Shown one piece after another: positions 7,861-16,343 of a DNA stretch of 64,000 bases (its first letter is position 1; each line of letters starts with the position of its first letter). Below the pieces are notes generated by a model. It was not told the DNA's origin. It saw only the letters and a list, made by a program, of their open reading frames with translations, and did not search any database. The stretch covers positions 90,342 through 154,341 of the forward strand of contig JALWYQ010000014.1 of assembly GCA_027078365.1 (NCBI GenBank), given 5' to 3'. Source of the stretch: Phycisphaerae bacterium (GTDB lineage Bacteria > Planctomycetota > Phycisphaerae > Sedimentisphaerales > Sedimentisphaeraceae). Both the position numbers and the translations under genes were made by a program.

Positions 7861-9630
7861 TTAAAATCTATTCCATTTTTTATCATCAGCGTTTTCAACT
7901 TCCTGTGAGAGTTTCCTATCAAGCTTTTTAAATTTCTCTGGATGTGTCTCTTTCAAAATCTTTTCCTTTAACCTTATAGCATCAAGATATGTCGGTCTAA
8001 GATATAATGCATCCTCTAGCTCTGCCAATGCACGCTCCTTATCGCCATTCTTGTAACAAGCCACAGCTCTTCGGTATGCTCCCTCAGAAATCTTGGCTAC
8101 CCCAATACTTTGGAAACGGTCCAAGGCGGCAAAACGCTTACGACTAACGTCTTCTTTACGTTGTTCACTATTAGTGTCTTTTGTATCTTTGATGATATGA
8201 CACGTTAGAAGGATAATGACTTCTTGCCTCTGGCTCGTATCGGCTGTACTTCTAAATAGTACTCCCACAAGAGGTAGATCTCCTAATATTGGAACCTGAG
8301 ATTTGGTAGTTGTCATCTCATCCCTAAATAGACCACCAATAACAATCGTTTCACCATCTTTAACCATTATATTACTTGATAGTTCCGCAGTGCTCTCTTT
8401 TGGAACATCAATATCTGTATCTGTGGAGGTACTATCCTTTGGATAGATATCCATTCTTATATAACCATCTTTTCCTATATAAGGCCTGAAAGAAAGCTTG
8501 GTTCCTGTATCAAGGAACTTCACTTCGCCCTCCGTCGCAACGCCACTGCCAGAGACAGAACTGCTGCTTCTGTAAGGTTCTTTCTGACCTATAAAGACGG
8601 TACCAAGCTGTTTATTGAGGGCTAGAATTTTTGGATTTGCCAAAATTGTTGTATCAGTAATTGATTCAAGAGCTGTTATAAAACTTGAGACATCTCCACT
8701 AGTAACTCCTATTTTAATTCCGTGACCAGATTTAGTACCAGCGAAACCAGTTGTCTCTATAGCAGCTCCAGGTAGACCACCTGCAATTGCTGAAATATTA
8801 GCAACACTCTCACCGTTAAGGAAGTTCATATCAACACCAAGTTCCATACCCTCTGTAAGTGCTGCAGACAAGATTGTTGCCTCGACAAGAACTTGCGAAG
8901 GCCTCTCATCAAGAGATTTGAGTAATTCACCAACTGCCTCTAGGTTCTCGGGATAATCTTTTATCACAAGAGTCGCAAACTGCGCGTCCGAAACACCGCC
9001 CTCTTTAACATCAACAGAGTCGCCAGAAGATAGCCCTGTCTCTGGCATAGAGCTCGTTTGAACAATCGCCCTTGGACTAAGAACCGGCATGATCAATCTT
9101 GATGCATCTTCAGGAGATATATAGTAAATCTTAAAAACCTTACATTGCATTCTAGATTCATCTGTACGTACCTTCTGATATTCATCTCTTGTGTAGACTC
9201 TTATGCAATTACCATCTTGTTCGTATTTGAATTCATAGCCTAGTATTACATCAAGGGCTTCCTCAAATGTAAGGTTGTAAATTGCTGTTATATTAAGCTT
9301 CCCTTGTACTTTTGATGTCGGTATGATATTTTTGTGGTATTTCAATCCAAGCATGCGCAGCGCATCGCGAACAGTTGAGCCTTCTTTAAAATGTAAACTT
9401 TGTATAACTCCTTCACTATCGGATATAATACCATTTTCCGTATCGCAACTTTCTGTATCATTATGAGAGTTATTTGTGTCAACTTGATCGCTGACTACTA
9501 CATCGTTAGAAGGATTTTCGTCTACGACCGTAGATGCAAGCAAACTCTCCTGTGTATATTGCCATACACAGAACACTGACAAAACACATACTGAAATTAA
9601 AGTCAATCTAACAAACTCTGTTACTCTCAT
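7861..9630 (-). CDS. Outer-membrane secretin (GspD/PilQ family) with C-terminal TPR-like extension
   Basis: This 589-residue protein forms the outer-membrane channel for the pilus or secreted substrates. An N-terminal signal/anchor (MRVTEFVRLTLISVCVLSVF) precedes an STN/N0 domain, an N-type domain ending LVIKDYPENLEAVGELLKSLD, and the secretin core with PILGDLPLVGVLFR and the last strand QEVIILLTCHII. About 90 residues follow that fit a TPR-type helical pair (GAYRRAVACYKNGDKERALAELE). The start at 9630 is set by AAGGAG seven bases upstream; a longer frame from 9660 lacks such a site. It follows the PilP-like gene in the PilMNO block. Confidence 0.92.
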   Translation of the reverse strand: MRVTEFVRLTLISVCVLSVFCVWQYTQESLLASTVVDENPSNDVVVSDQVDTNNSHNDTESCDTENGIISDSEGVIQSLHFKEGSTVRDALRMLGLKYHKNIIPTSKVQGKLNITAIYNLTFEEALDVILGYEFKYEQDGNCIRVYTRDEYQKVRTDESRMQCKVFKIYYISPEDASRLIMPVLSPRAIVQTSSMPETGLSSGDSVDVKEGGVSDAQFATLVIKDYPENLEAVGELLKSLDERPSQVLVEATILSAALTEGMELGVDMNFLNGESVANISAIAGGLPGAAIETTGFAGTKSGHGIKIGVTSGDVSSFITALESITDTTILANPKILALNKQLGTVFIGQKEPYRSSSSVSGSGVATEGEVKFLDTGTKLSFRPYIGKDGYIRMDIYPKDSTSTDTDIDVPKESTAELSSNIMVKDGETIVIGGLFRDEMTTTKSQVPILGDLPLVGVLFRSTADTSQRQEVIILLTCHIIKDTKDTNSEQRKEDVSRKRFAALDRFQSIGVAKISEGAYRRAVACYKNGDKERALAELEDALYLRPTYLDAIRLKEKILKETHPEKFKKLDRKLSQEVENADDKKWNRF

Positions 9631-9711
9631 AACACAACTCCTTAAACAGGTCAGATTCATAGTTGCTATCTAGCCTATGAACTTCCAAGGACAAATATGG
9701 CAAACGCCCTT

Positions 9712-10296
9712 CTATCTCTCGACCTTTACTTCGATTCTTATATTTGTCTCACAATCTTTGAATATTACAGATTCATCTTTTATGACGACAATCTTGAGCC
9801 TGTAATATTTACCTTTATAATCAATCCTCAGAACATCACCAATACGGCACAACTTGTCACCAATAAAAGCTTCTTTCTCACGCCCAGACATAACCGCCTT
9901 TAGTCTAGACTCTAATACATCACTCAACCCTTTAATAAGTTCAGGACCGCTGACGATATCATCATTGCAAACAACTGGCTCTCCATTATGAGAACCACCT
10001 TTTTCTTTCCATGGTTTTCTACTAAATAAATCTCGGGCCAAAATATCGTCACGTCCCATAACAAAAGGAAGAGAATGGTATTTCAATATCAGGCAATCTT
10101 GCTTCTCTTCGCTCTGCATGCCACGATCATCTAGGGCGACAGCGTCTGCATTGGACACTGTTTTAGCCCCTCCAAAAAGTACCCTGATCCACATTGTTGC
10201 CATAACGGCAAGTAAGCTAACTGCAAGAATTAGCTTTCTATTATTCCCCGTATGAGCAAGATATTTACCAGATGTATTATCGAGTCTTTCTTTCAT
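9712..10296 (-). CDS. Single-pass membrane protein in the PilP position
   Basis: A 194-residue protein of unknown family. One membrane span lies near residues 21-41 (LILAVSLLAVMATMW). The C-terminal 60 residues (GDKLCRIGDVLRIDY ... LKIVVIKDESVIFK) resemble the small beta domain of GspC/PilP proteins that bridges PilO/PilN to the secretin. That assignment is by position and pattern only. It starts in an ATGA overlap with pilO and is followed by the secretin gene, exactly where pilP stands in pilMNOPQ clusters. Transmembrane topology differs from lipoprotein PilP and is closer to GspC. Confidence 0.6.
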   Translation of the reverse strand: MKERLDNTSGKYLAHTGNNRKLILAVSLLAVMATMWIRVLFGGAKTVSNADAVALDDRGMQSEEKQDCLILKYHSLPFVMGRDDILARDLFSRKPWKEKGGSHNGEPVVCNDDIVSGPELIKGLSDVLESRLKAVMSGREKEAFIGDKLCRIGDVLRIDYKGKYYRLKIVVIKDESVIFKDCETNIRIEVKVER

Positions 10297-10847
10297 CGTT
10301 GTCCATTCGCTAAACTCACAGCCTTATTCTGATAATAGATCACAGCCTTGGCATAAAGCGTGAGGTGCCCGCTACCATCTTTATTATCTATTCTAATCTC
10401 TTCAAACCTCACTATCCTATCCATCTTCTCAGTCTCTAGCAAAAATTCGTATAACTGATTAAACTTACCACTACACTTTATATTGAGCGGAATAGAGTTA
10501 ATGGTATCTCCATTAACCTCACCAAGTGGCTGAATTAATCTGTCGGTCAATTCACAGCGATTCATAACCTTTGTTAACTCATCCCAAAATTTTGCAAAAT
10601 CCCGATTTGGTGGAATCTTAGAGTTATATCTACCTATTTTGGCCTTCAAATTTGTTATTTTCTTTGCCAAATCTGACATTCCCAGCGCATCATGATAAAT
10701 CTGTTCTCTAAAAGAATCATATTGCATCTTCTGTTCTTTAGATTTTTTTAACGTCTTACTTAGAGGGTAATAGCTTAACAGCAGAAACGATGCTCCAATC
10801 GCTACCACTGAAAATACAATCACAACTTGTTTTCTCTCAAATATCAT
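10293..10847 (-). CDS. pilO: PilO-like inner-membrane alignment protein
   Basis: A 184-residue bitopic protein. An N-terminal span (VVIVFSVVAIGASFLLLSYYPL) is followed by a coiled coil (residues 30-75) and an alpha/beta domain with LIQPLGEVNG and a PLNIKCSGKFNQLYEFL segment typical of the ferredoxin-like fold in PilO/GspM. PilO pairs with PilN in the periplasm and links the PilM cytoplasmic ring to the secretin. It overlaps both neighbours by four bases, which suggests translational coupling in the PilM-N-O set. Confidence 0.8.
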   Translation of the reverse strand: MIFERKQVVIVFSVVAIGASFLLLSYYPLSKTLKKSKEQKMQYDSFREQIYHDALGMSDLAKKITNLKAKIGRYNSKIPPNRDFAKFWDELTKVMNRCELTDRLIQPLGEVNGDTINSIPLNIKCSGKFNQLYEFLLETEKMDRIVRFEEIRIDNKDGSGHLTLYAKAVIYYQNKAVSLANGQR

Positions 10848-11500
10848 TGCTCTTGGTGACCTTCTTTGTATTCATCATAATTTGCTATATAGCAACTAAG
10901 TTCAAATTCACTAACCAAACCTGATTCTGTCTTCACATTTCTAGAGAAACCAGGGACTACATGATCAAAATATGGAGATTCTTCTAATTCTTTAATCATC
11001 TGAGCTACATTGGAGCTATCTTTTGCTAAACCACCAATCTTAACCTTATATCTAAATTGTTTCGGAGGATAAACTTTGCTATCCTTCTTTTCTTTAGACA
11101 GAGCTCTAACACCACCACGTTTAGCACCAACATACTCTTGAGTGTTAATATTAAGCGATTTAAACACGATAGAATCATTAACTAAATAGCTAAGTTCTGC
11201 AATAACATCACTAAACACTACTTTATTGGACACTCTCTCAATCTTTTCTTTATCCTCTAAAAGCTCCTTGTATTGCTTTTCCATTCTGGAATATTCAGCA
11301 GAGATATTGCTGCCCATCTCTGCAAACTCGATACTGTCTTGTACTTGTGCTCTCACTCGGCTCACATTAATTCCTGTAATAAAGCTCCATGCAATCATAA
11401 CGGCAATAATGCCCGCAATCACAAAATACTGCCTTCTGTAATACCTGCGTTTAGCCCTTTCAATTCTGTAGGACTCAGGAATAAAATCAATTTCACACAT
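10844..11500 (-). CDS. pilN: PilN-like inner-membrane alignment protein
   Basis: A 218-residue bitopic protein. It starts MCEIDFIPESYRIERAKRR, which matches the short cytoplasmic PilN segment (normally IN-L-P) that inserts into PilM. A single span (about 24-44), a coiled-coil region and a PilN-type periplasmic domain follow. I chose ATG 11500 because GGAG lies seven bases upstream and overlaps the end of pilM by eight bases. A longer frame from 11527 would add nine unusual residues. It is the partner of PilO just downstream. Confidence 0.82.
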   Translation of the reverse strand: MCEIDFIPESYRIERAKRRYYRRQYFVIAGIIAVMIAWSFITGINVSRVRAQVQDSIEFAEMGSNISAEYSRMEKQYKELLEDKEKIERVSNKVVFSDVIAELSYLVNDSIVFKSLNINTQEYVGAKRGGVRALSKEKKDSKVYPPKQFRYKVKIGGLAKDSSNVAQMIKELEESPYFDHVVPGFSRNVKTESGLVSEFELSCYIANYDEYKEGHQEQ

Positions 11501-12602
11501 AAGATTTCTCCAAAAGCCCAGAAACATTTATGCTCTTAAGAGATAATCCCATAGCAACTGTCCATTCGCTATAATTACCATCTCCATGAAATGCGAGAAG
11601 TTCTTCATCAACACCTTTAAACGGAGCGGACATTTTGATATCAGTATCTAGATAATTATGCAACGCTTTGGTTAGCAATGGCTCGCGTGCTTCCCCTCCA
11701 GACAATATAAGACTACCTGGGCTCTGCCCTCTAAACGTCACCGCATAATATCTAAAACATAATGATATTTCTCTGGCAATCTTAGCAGTAACTACTGCCA
11801 GAGAATCTGCAATAGCTTGTTGTGTGGAGATTTGAGTAGCAAACGCTATATCTTCATTGAGAAGTCTTTTGCGTAACAGCCATGCCTCACTAGGAGTGAT
11901 ACCCAAGCGAGAAGCAACGGTTTCGTTGAATTGTTTTCCACCAAGCGGCACGACTTTAACAAAAGCAATCTTATTATCCCTAGCTATCGTGATAGTTGTA
12001 TAAGCGCTACCTATATCAACCATCGCAAATGTTACATCTCTCTTCTCTTGGTCACTCTTAGCTTGCCTCAACAAAGAGCATCTAAAAATTGCACTCGGCA
12101 AAATATCGAGCCCAATAGACTCTAACCCTATATCATCAAGTAATTTCAATCTTTGGGAAATAACTTCACGTGATACTGAAAAAACAACGACCTCCCTTTT
12201 ATTTTGTCCCTCAGCCCCAACCAATCCAGAAACGATATAGTTTATCTCATTCTCTTCTGGATCTATTGAGAATCGTGTAGAAACTTCACGTTTGATATCA
12301 CTCTCTAATGTCGTATCATCAGCCACTTCAAGACGTAATGGCTTAACGCTTAGATCAGAATTATCAATTGCACTGACAACTTGATTACCAACAAAACGCC
12401 CTCGCTTAAGTATTTGAGGTAATCTTTCTTTGACAAAAGCAATCTTACTATCAAAGTCATCAATAATCTCTGAAGGATAAAATTCCTCAGCAGCTGCGCA
12501 AAGCCCAAGTGACCCCTTATCATAGACTAACTGTAGCAAGCGTATTGAACTATGACCTAGATCTAAACCGATAGCACTTGTTTTTTTAAAATAATCAAAC
12601 AT
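11493..12602 (-). CDS. pilM: PilM-like actin-fold ATPase
   Basis: A 369-residue cytoplasmic protein of the PilM (FtsA-like actin fold) family. Signature elements are SAIGLDLGHSSIRLLQL at the N-terminus, MVDIGSAYTTITIARD in the second subdomain and SLILSGGEAREPLL near the C-terminus, all ATP-binding loops. PilM forms a ring that holds the PilN tail and docks the assembly ATPase. Its length is within the usual 350-370. Its presence argues for a type IV pilus or a pilus-like secretion system, since classical type II systems have GspL in this role. Confidence 0.88.
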   Translation of the reverse strand: MFDYFKKTSAIGLDLGHSSIRLLQLVYDKGSLGLCAAAEEFYPSEIIDDFDSKIAFVKERLPQILKRGRFVGNQVVSAIDNSDLSVKPLRLEVADDTTLESDIKREVSTRFSIDPEENEINYIVSGLVGAEGQNKREVVVFSVSREVISQRLKLLDDIGLESIGLDILPSAIFRCSLLRQAKSDQEKRDVTFAMVDIGSAYTTITIARDNKIAFVKVVPLGGKQFNETVASRLGITPSEAWLLRKRLLNEDIAFATQISTQQAIADSLAVVTAKIAREISLCFRYYAVTFRGQSPGSLILSGGEAREPLLTKALHNYLDTDIKMSAPFKGVDEELLAFHGDGNYSEWTVAMGLSLKSINVSGLLEKSYV

Positions 12603-12610
12603 ATCAATTT

Positions 12611-13117
12611 CTAATTTATCCTTATATATCCAGTAACTGGTTCGACAGTTATATGAGTTTCAATATCTTTAACTTTTAACGTAACATTACCACTCGCCAT
12701 AGGATTAGATGTTCCAATCCCACTGTATGGCGAACCAAGATAATCAAAAGTGATCGCAGAAGAATCGTCAAAATCTGCCGTATATAAATCAACCATTGAC
12801 AATCGTGAGTCATTGCTAAAATCTACAACATAATATCCGGTTGGATTCATCTTGTACGGTACAACATTGCCATCACTGTCTTGGATTTGGTAAGACTCGC
12901 TAGATTCATCGAACACAACCGAATGCCACTGTTGCGTACTTATAGATAGTGACTTTGCGTACTCAAGGTCTGATGCGATAATACCAGATGCCGCATCGAG
13001 CTGCGCACTACTAGCTGCACTCATCTGAGGAATTACTACCATAGCTATAATGGCTAAGATAGCAATGACTATTAGCATCTCGATAAGTGTAAATGCTTTG
13101 TTATGCTTTAAATTCAT
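12611..13117 (-). CDS. Prepilin-like protein (GspH/FimT type)
   Basis: A 168-residue minor pilin or pseudopilin. The prepilin peptidase site is NKA|FTLIEM, with Glu13 as residue five of the mature protein and a hydrophobic helix to about residue 30. Position -1 is Ala and not the usual Gly, which some peptidases accept. The globular part has the GspH pattern, with a segment AKSLSISTQQWHSVVFDES and a beta-rich tail. It precedes pilM by eight bases. A 164-bp gap separates it from the PilX-like gene, so an internal promoter is possible but I saw no clear one. Confidence 0.85.
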   Translation of the reverse strand: MNLKHNKAFTLIEMLIVIAILAIIAMVVIPQMSAASSAQLDAASGIIASDLEYAKSLSISTQQWHSVVFDESSESYQIQDSDGNVVPYKMNPTGYYVVDFSNDSRLSMVDLYTADFDDSSAITFDYLGSPYSGIGTSNPMASGNVTLKVKDIETHITVEPVTGYIRIN

Positions 13118-13281
13118 TCCGCAATCCTTCGGTTACAAAATCTCTATACAGAAACACATTCCCTACATCGTCAACACATAGGGACGGCTTAACCAAGGAC
13201 TATCGCTATAATAAAAGGAAAGAAATGTGATACATCTATGCATCAAAGGTATGATGGGGTGTGTAGAATAATTATAGGGCT

Positions 13282-14442
13282 TTATTCCCGTTTAAAGGTT
13301 TTAAAATATCCGCCACACACATTAATCCATTCTCTATGCAATGATGGACTATCCCAAATTTGAACCGCAGCCTTAGCAGGATCTACGCGTACTGTTATTT
13401 TCGCCTCATCAGCCAATCCAATAAACCCATTCTCTAGGATTACAAGACAACCAGTGACATCTAAGGTAAATTTTTTCACTAAGTGTTCAACACTAATCCC
13501 TTTAGTTATCTCCACGAGGCCTGACACTTGTAAAGAAGCACCCTTAGAATCAAAACAAAGCTCGTCCCCAATAACTAAAGCTGGAAAGTTACGAGTCGAA
13601 TTAATGTAGTTATTGCCACCCGTAAGATAACACTTATCTCGCACTATAACAGTACCTTTTATATGATTATTGCTACCCAATCGTAAAGATCCATCACAGT
13701 AAAAGACTCCTGCTGGATTACTTGGTGATGGTGAAAGATTAAGATTGTTTTGCAAAGAGGTATCTATTGTCTCAACATAATAAGTATTACCATTGATATA
13801 ATAAGAACTCGAATAATCTTCTGGCTTTATCGATATTGGCGATAATGGTAAGGGGTTTTGCTTAACCTTACTCCCCTTTACTTCTGCCCGATTAATTCCA
13901 AAGGTAATAAACGAGTCCCCATACACAGTTGTACTTTTTGACACACTACCGTGAGCGCATAGATCTCCATAAATACGTGTTTCAATATTAGTAAGCCAAA
14001 CACCACCAACCCACATAGCAACAGCAGGGTCTAACCTCAATTGGGATTTAATCTGGCATCTTGAATTATTGGAAGTATTGTATCCAACTGAAACAATATC
14101 GTAGTTGCACTCTGGTGTATAACCTGATGCTGCCTGGGTAACGCTGACGTTATATTTAATATTACCATCCAACTGACAAGAATGAATTCCACGCCAATAC
14201 GCATCTGTTCCTAAATCCACATCCCAAGGCCTCATAATAAAGCTTCTTGCATGCTCCATACCTGCCCGAGCTGCTAATTCAACAGAAATTTGATCTGTAA
14301 GATTTTTTGTTATAGTAACTTCAGAATCACTGCTTCGTATAAAGCTAAGCGCAAGTATAGTTGTAACCATAACAACAAGCAGTACAACAACCAATGCACT
14401 ACCCTTCGAGAACCTGTTTATTTTCTTCTCAATCATCATCAT
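13282..14442 (-). CDS. PilX/GspK-like minor pilin
   Basis: A protein of about 386 residues with an N-terminal pilin-like helix (KGSALVVVLLVVMVTTILAL) that lacks the Glu5 of ordinary pilins. This lack is typical of GspK and some PilX tip proteins. The rest is beta-rich, with repeated short segments such as GSLRLGSNNHIKGTVIVRDKCYLTGG that suggest a beta-helix, the pattern of polymer-forming or bactofilin-like proteins. The start is taken at ATG 14442, which overlaps the end of the previous gene, with AAAGAG five bases upstream; three ATGs occur in a row. It is probably a tip or priming component. Confidence 0.7.
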   Translation of the reverse strand: MMMIEKKINRFSKGSALVVVLLVVMVTTILALSFIRSSDSEVTITKNLTDQISVELAARAGMEHARSFIMRPWDVDLGTDAYWRGIHSCQLDGNIKYNVSVTQAASGYTPECNYDIVSVGYNTSNNSRCQIKSQLRLDPAVAMWVGGVWLTNIETRIYGDLCAHGSVSKSTTVYGDSFITFGINRAEVKGSKVKQNPLPLSPISIKPEDYSSSYYINGNTYYVETIDTSLQNNLNLSPSPSNPAGVFYCDGSLRLGSNNHIKGTVIVRDKCYLTGGNNYINSTRNFPALVIGDELCFDSKGASLQVSGLVEITKGISVEHLVKKFTLDVTGCLVILENGFIGLADEAKITVRVDPAKAAVQIWDSPSLHREWINVCGGYFKTFKRE

Positions 14443-15097
14443 TGGCACTCTTTAATACACCATCAGGAGTTAACCAAGCAGAAGGCTGCACCTGTTTACT
14501 AGCAGTAAACTCAAAATGACGCGATTTTCCATCTATCTCAATATCAAATGCAAGATTAACAAGAGTAGTATGTGGCGCAGCATAATCGGGGGCGAATTTC
14601 AAATGAAAACAATTCTCACCTAATATAATTTTACTTTCATTATATCTACTTATCAAAAATTCCATGTAATTATTACCTTCAAAACTCTCAAGATCAAGCG
14701 TATCTGACGACTCTTTATTGCCTGAGAATTTAAAGATACTCAACGTATTTGTCCCTGAGTCATAATCAAAATATTGCAATTCTGATGGATTTATCTTCGA
14801 ATCCGAATTGTCATCGTTAATCCAAAAACAGATTCTATTATCATTAACGCTTAGAATGAGATTGCAACTCTTAACTGTAGAGGAAAAGAATACTCCATTA
14901 CTCCTCGCAATAGCATTTAAACGCGCATTTCCTTGGGCGCTCCGAGATGCACTTGCTACCGCATCAGACAGGACTAAAACAGCCGAGCATATGATTGTTG
15001 TCACAATCATTGCAACCAAAAGCTCTACAAGAGTAAAGCCTCTAGTTTTTTTAAAAATATCACTCTTCAAGTATTGTCGTTTCGTAATCAAAGCCAA
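14429..15097 (-). CDS. Prepilin-like protein (PilW/GspJ type)
   Basis: A 222-residue pilin-like protein with the cleavage site TRG|FTLVELL after a 20-residue basic leader, Glu25 at mature position five and a hydrophobic helix (AMIVTTIICSAVLVLSDAV). The globular domain resembles PilW/GspJ, with SNGVFFSSTVKSCNLI followed by strands. It begins at the base directly after the preceding pilin gene ends and overlaps the next gene, so translation is probably coupled. It should form a tip complex with the neighbouring pilin-like proteins. Confidence 0.85.
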   Translation of the reverse strand: MALITKRQYLKSDIFKKTRGFTLVELLVAMIVTTIICSAVLVLSDAVASASRSAQGNARLNAIARSNGVFFSSTVKSCNLILSVNDNRICFWINDDNSDSKINPSELQYFDYDSGTNTLSIFKFSGNKESSDTLDLESFEGNNYMEFLISRYNESKIILGENCFHLKFAPDYAAPHTTLVNLAFDIEIDGKSRHFEFTASKQVQPSAWLTPDGVLKSANDDD

Positions 15098-15532
15098 CTA
15101 CCTACCTTTGAGCCCTTTGAGCTCAACTAACTCTCTCCCATTGTACGCAACAGTAACATCAACTAGTATCACAGGTGGTAACGACAAGGCGTCTTGATCT
15201 TCAAGGTAGATTTCACGACAAGCAACACTTCTACTAAAATTAGCATATTCTGGAGACTCTATAACATCTCCATTAGCATTTTTTATTGCCCCTACTGACT
15301 CCATATATCCGTCATAATTGACAATTATTTTGTCATAATCACTTGCAAATATCTCTTCCATAAGATTAGACGCAAGATTATAGGCTAACCCCAATCTCTC
15401 TGAATATATACCACTCGTAGCACCCGCAGTAAATGAAACAAGAATAGCTGCTGCTGCAACCACAAGGATAACAGAAGCCAACATAGCTTCCATGAGAGTA
15501 AATCCGCGTTTATATTCTTTCATATTATCCAT
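15098..15532 (-). CDS. Prepilin-like protein (PilV/GspI type)
   Basis: A 144-residue pilin-like protein and the first gene of the operon. The cleavage site is KRG|FTLMEAM with Glu15 at mature position five, then a helix ASVILVVAAAAILVSF. The pattern AYNLASNLMEEIFASDYDK matches the PilV/GspI family, in which that region (often written LA-nL-E) is conserved. ATG 15532 is used; ATG 15523 (MKEYKRGFT) is an alternative. A sigma-28-like promoter ends 37 bp upstream. Confidence 0.85.
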   Translation of the reverse strand: MDNMKEYKRGFTLMEAMLASVILVVAAAAILVSFTAGATSGIYSERLGLAYNLASNLMEEIFASDYDKIIVNYDGYMESVGAIKNANGDVIESPEYANFSRSVACREIYLEDQDALSLPPVILVDVTVAYNGRELVELKGLKGR

Positions 15533-15568
15533 TGCTAAACCTAGAGAGTTTAATTTGTACCTCTCCGT

Positions 15569-15595
15569 TTATCGTCATTTACAAACGACCCATTA
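15569..15595 (-). promoter_or_regulatory. Sigma-28 (FliA)-like promoter upstream of the pilus operon
   Basis: On the minus strand TAAT (15592-15595), a 15-nt spacer and GACGATAA (15569-15576) fit the general flagellar-sigma consensus TAAA-N15-GCCGATAA with one mismatch in each box. The expected transcription start near 15562 gives a 30-nt leader. No better sigma-70 site was seen in this 250-bp gap. This is pattern matching only. Confidence 0.35.
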
Positions 15596-15664
15596 ACTCA
15601 GGCACTTATACTGGATAACGTAAAGAGATGAAATGTTCGTAGGCAAACGGGCTACTGTATTAGT

Positions 15665-15722
15665 CAAAGCAGGCTATGGGAAGGCATCTCTGCTTTGCAT
15701 TAAATTCTCGACACAATCGAGA
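15665..15722. repeat. Two inverted repeats upstream of the pilus operon
   Basis: CAAAGCAG (15665-15672) pairs perfectly with CTGCTTTG (15690-15697), and TCTCGA-CACAA-TCGAGA spans 15706-15722. They lie between the tRNA terminator and the pilus promoter and could be operators or RNA hairpins. No U-run follows on either strand. Confidence 0.4.
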
Positions 15723-15738
15723 CAATCTCTAGTAAAAG

Positions 15739-15773
15739 AAAAAGGAGCTTACGAACTAACGTAAACTCCTTTT
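15739..15773 (-). terminator. Intrinsic terminator of the initiator tRNA
   Basis: On the minus strand a stem of about 14 bp with one mismatch (AAAGGAGTTTACG pairing CGTAAGCTCC) and a 6-nt loop runs into TTTTTCTTTT. It lies nine bases past the tRNA 3' end and closes the whole ribosomal block. Confidence 0.75.
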
Positions 15774-15781
15774 AAGAATAA

Positions 15782-15855
15782 TAGCGGGGGCTGGATTCGA
15801 ACCAACGACCTCCGGGTTATGAGCCCGACGAGCTAACCAACTGCTCTACCCCGCG
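15782..15855 (-). tRNA. Initiator tRNA-fMet (CAT)
   Basis: A 74-nt cloverleaf with anticodon CAU at 15819-15821. It carries the initiator hallmarks: three consecutive G-C pairs (GGG/CCC) flanking the loop CUCAUAA, and an unpaired first position (C1 against U72). The T-loop GGTTCGAATCC and D-loop are normal. CCA is not encoded. It has its own promoter (15874-15901) and terminator (15739-15773). Confidence 0.95.
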
Positions 15856-15873
15856 GTATTTAATAGGTTTGAA

Positions 15874-15901
15874 AGTATAACCACTTAGAAGACAAAGTCA
15901 A
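15874..15901 (-). promoter_or_regulatory. Sigma-70 promoter of tRNA-fMet
   Basis: On the minus strand TTGACT (15896-15901), a 16-nt spacer and TATACT (15874-15879) form a near-consensus promoter just after the HIT gene stop. Transcription would start about 12 nt before the tRNA. Confidence 0.8.
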
Positions 15902-15905
15902 ATAC

Positions 15906-16325
15906 TTAACTCAACCTTTTGCTAATTTTATCAAAAATCTCCGAACGCCTCTGCTCAGAATACTCGTAAGTTTGCCACTTGTCGAGTAATCCATCACCTA
16001 AGAAACGCGGAATAACATGAAAATGCAAATGAGAAACAACTTGCCCTGCTGCAGAACCGTTATTGCAAAGAACATTATATCCATCACAGTTTAGCTCAGA
16101 CAACAACGCTTCAGCAACTTTTGAAGTCAGGCTAGTCAAGGTACAAGCCAAATTAGAATCTAGCTCGTGAAAAGATACAATGTGCTTCTTAGGAACAACC
16201 AAAGTGTGCCCATCCGCAATTGGATTTATATCCAAGAATGCCATAACAGAAGCATCTTCGTATAGCTTCTCACTGGGTAGGACCCCGTTAGCAATATCAC
16301 AAAAGATGCAACTGTTGTTCTCCAT
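15906..16325 (-). CDS. HIT-family nucleotide hydrolase/transferase (HinT-like)
   Basis: A 139-residue histidine-triad protein. The N-terminus has the zinc-type CIFCDIANG segment, and the catalytic HxHxHxx motif is HLHFHVIPR near residue 98. DINPIADGHTLVVPKKH is the usual HIT loop. Members hydrolyse AMP-linked phosphoramidates; the true substrate cannot be read from sequence. It is the last protein gene of the ribosomal block, 18 bp after rplQ, with CAACCTCC-complement GGAGG as its ribosome-binding site. Confidence 0.9.
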   Translation of the reverse strand: MENNSCIFCDIANGVLPSEKLYEDASVMAFLDINPIADGHTLVVPKKHIVSFHELDSNLACTLTSLTSKVAEALLSELNCDGYNVLCNNGSAAGQVVSHLHFHVIPRFLGDGLLDKWQTYEYSEQRRSEIFDKISKRLS

Positions 16326-16343
16326 TGCAACCTCCTTAGTGAC

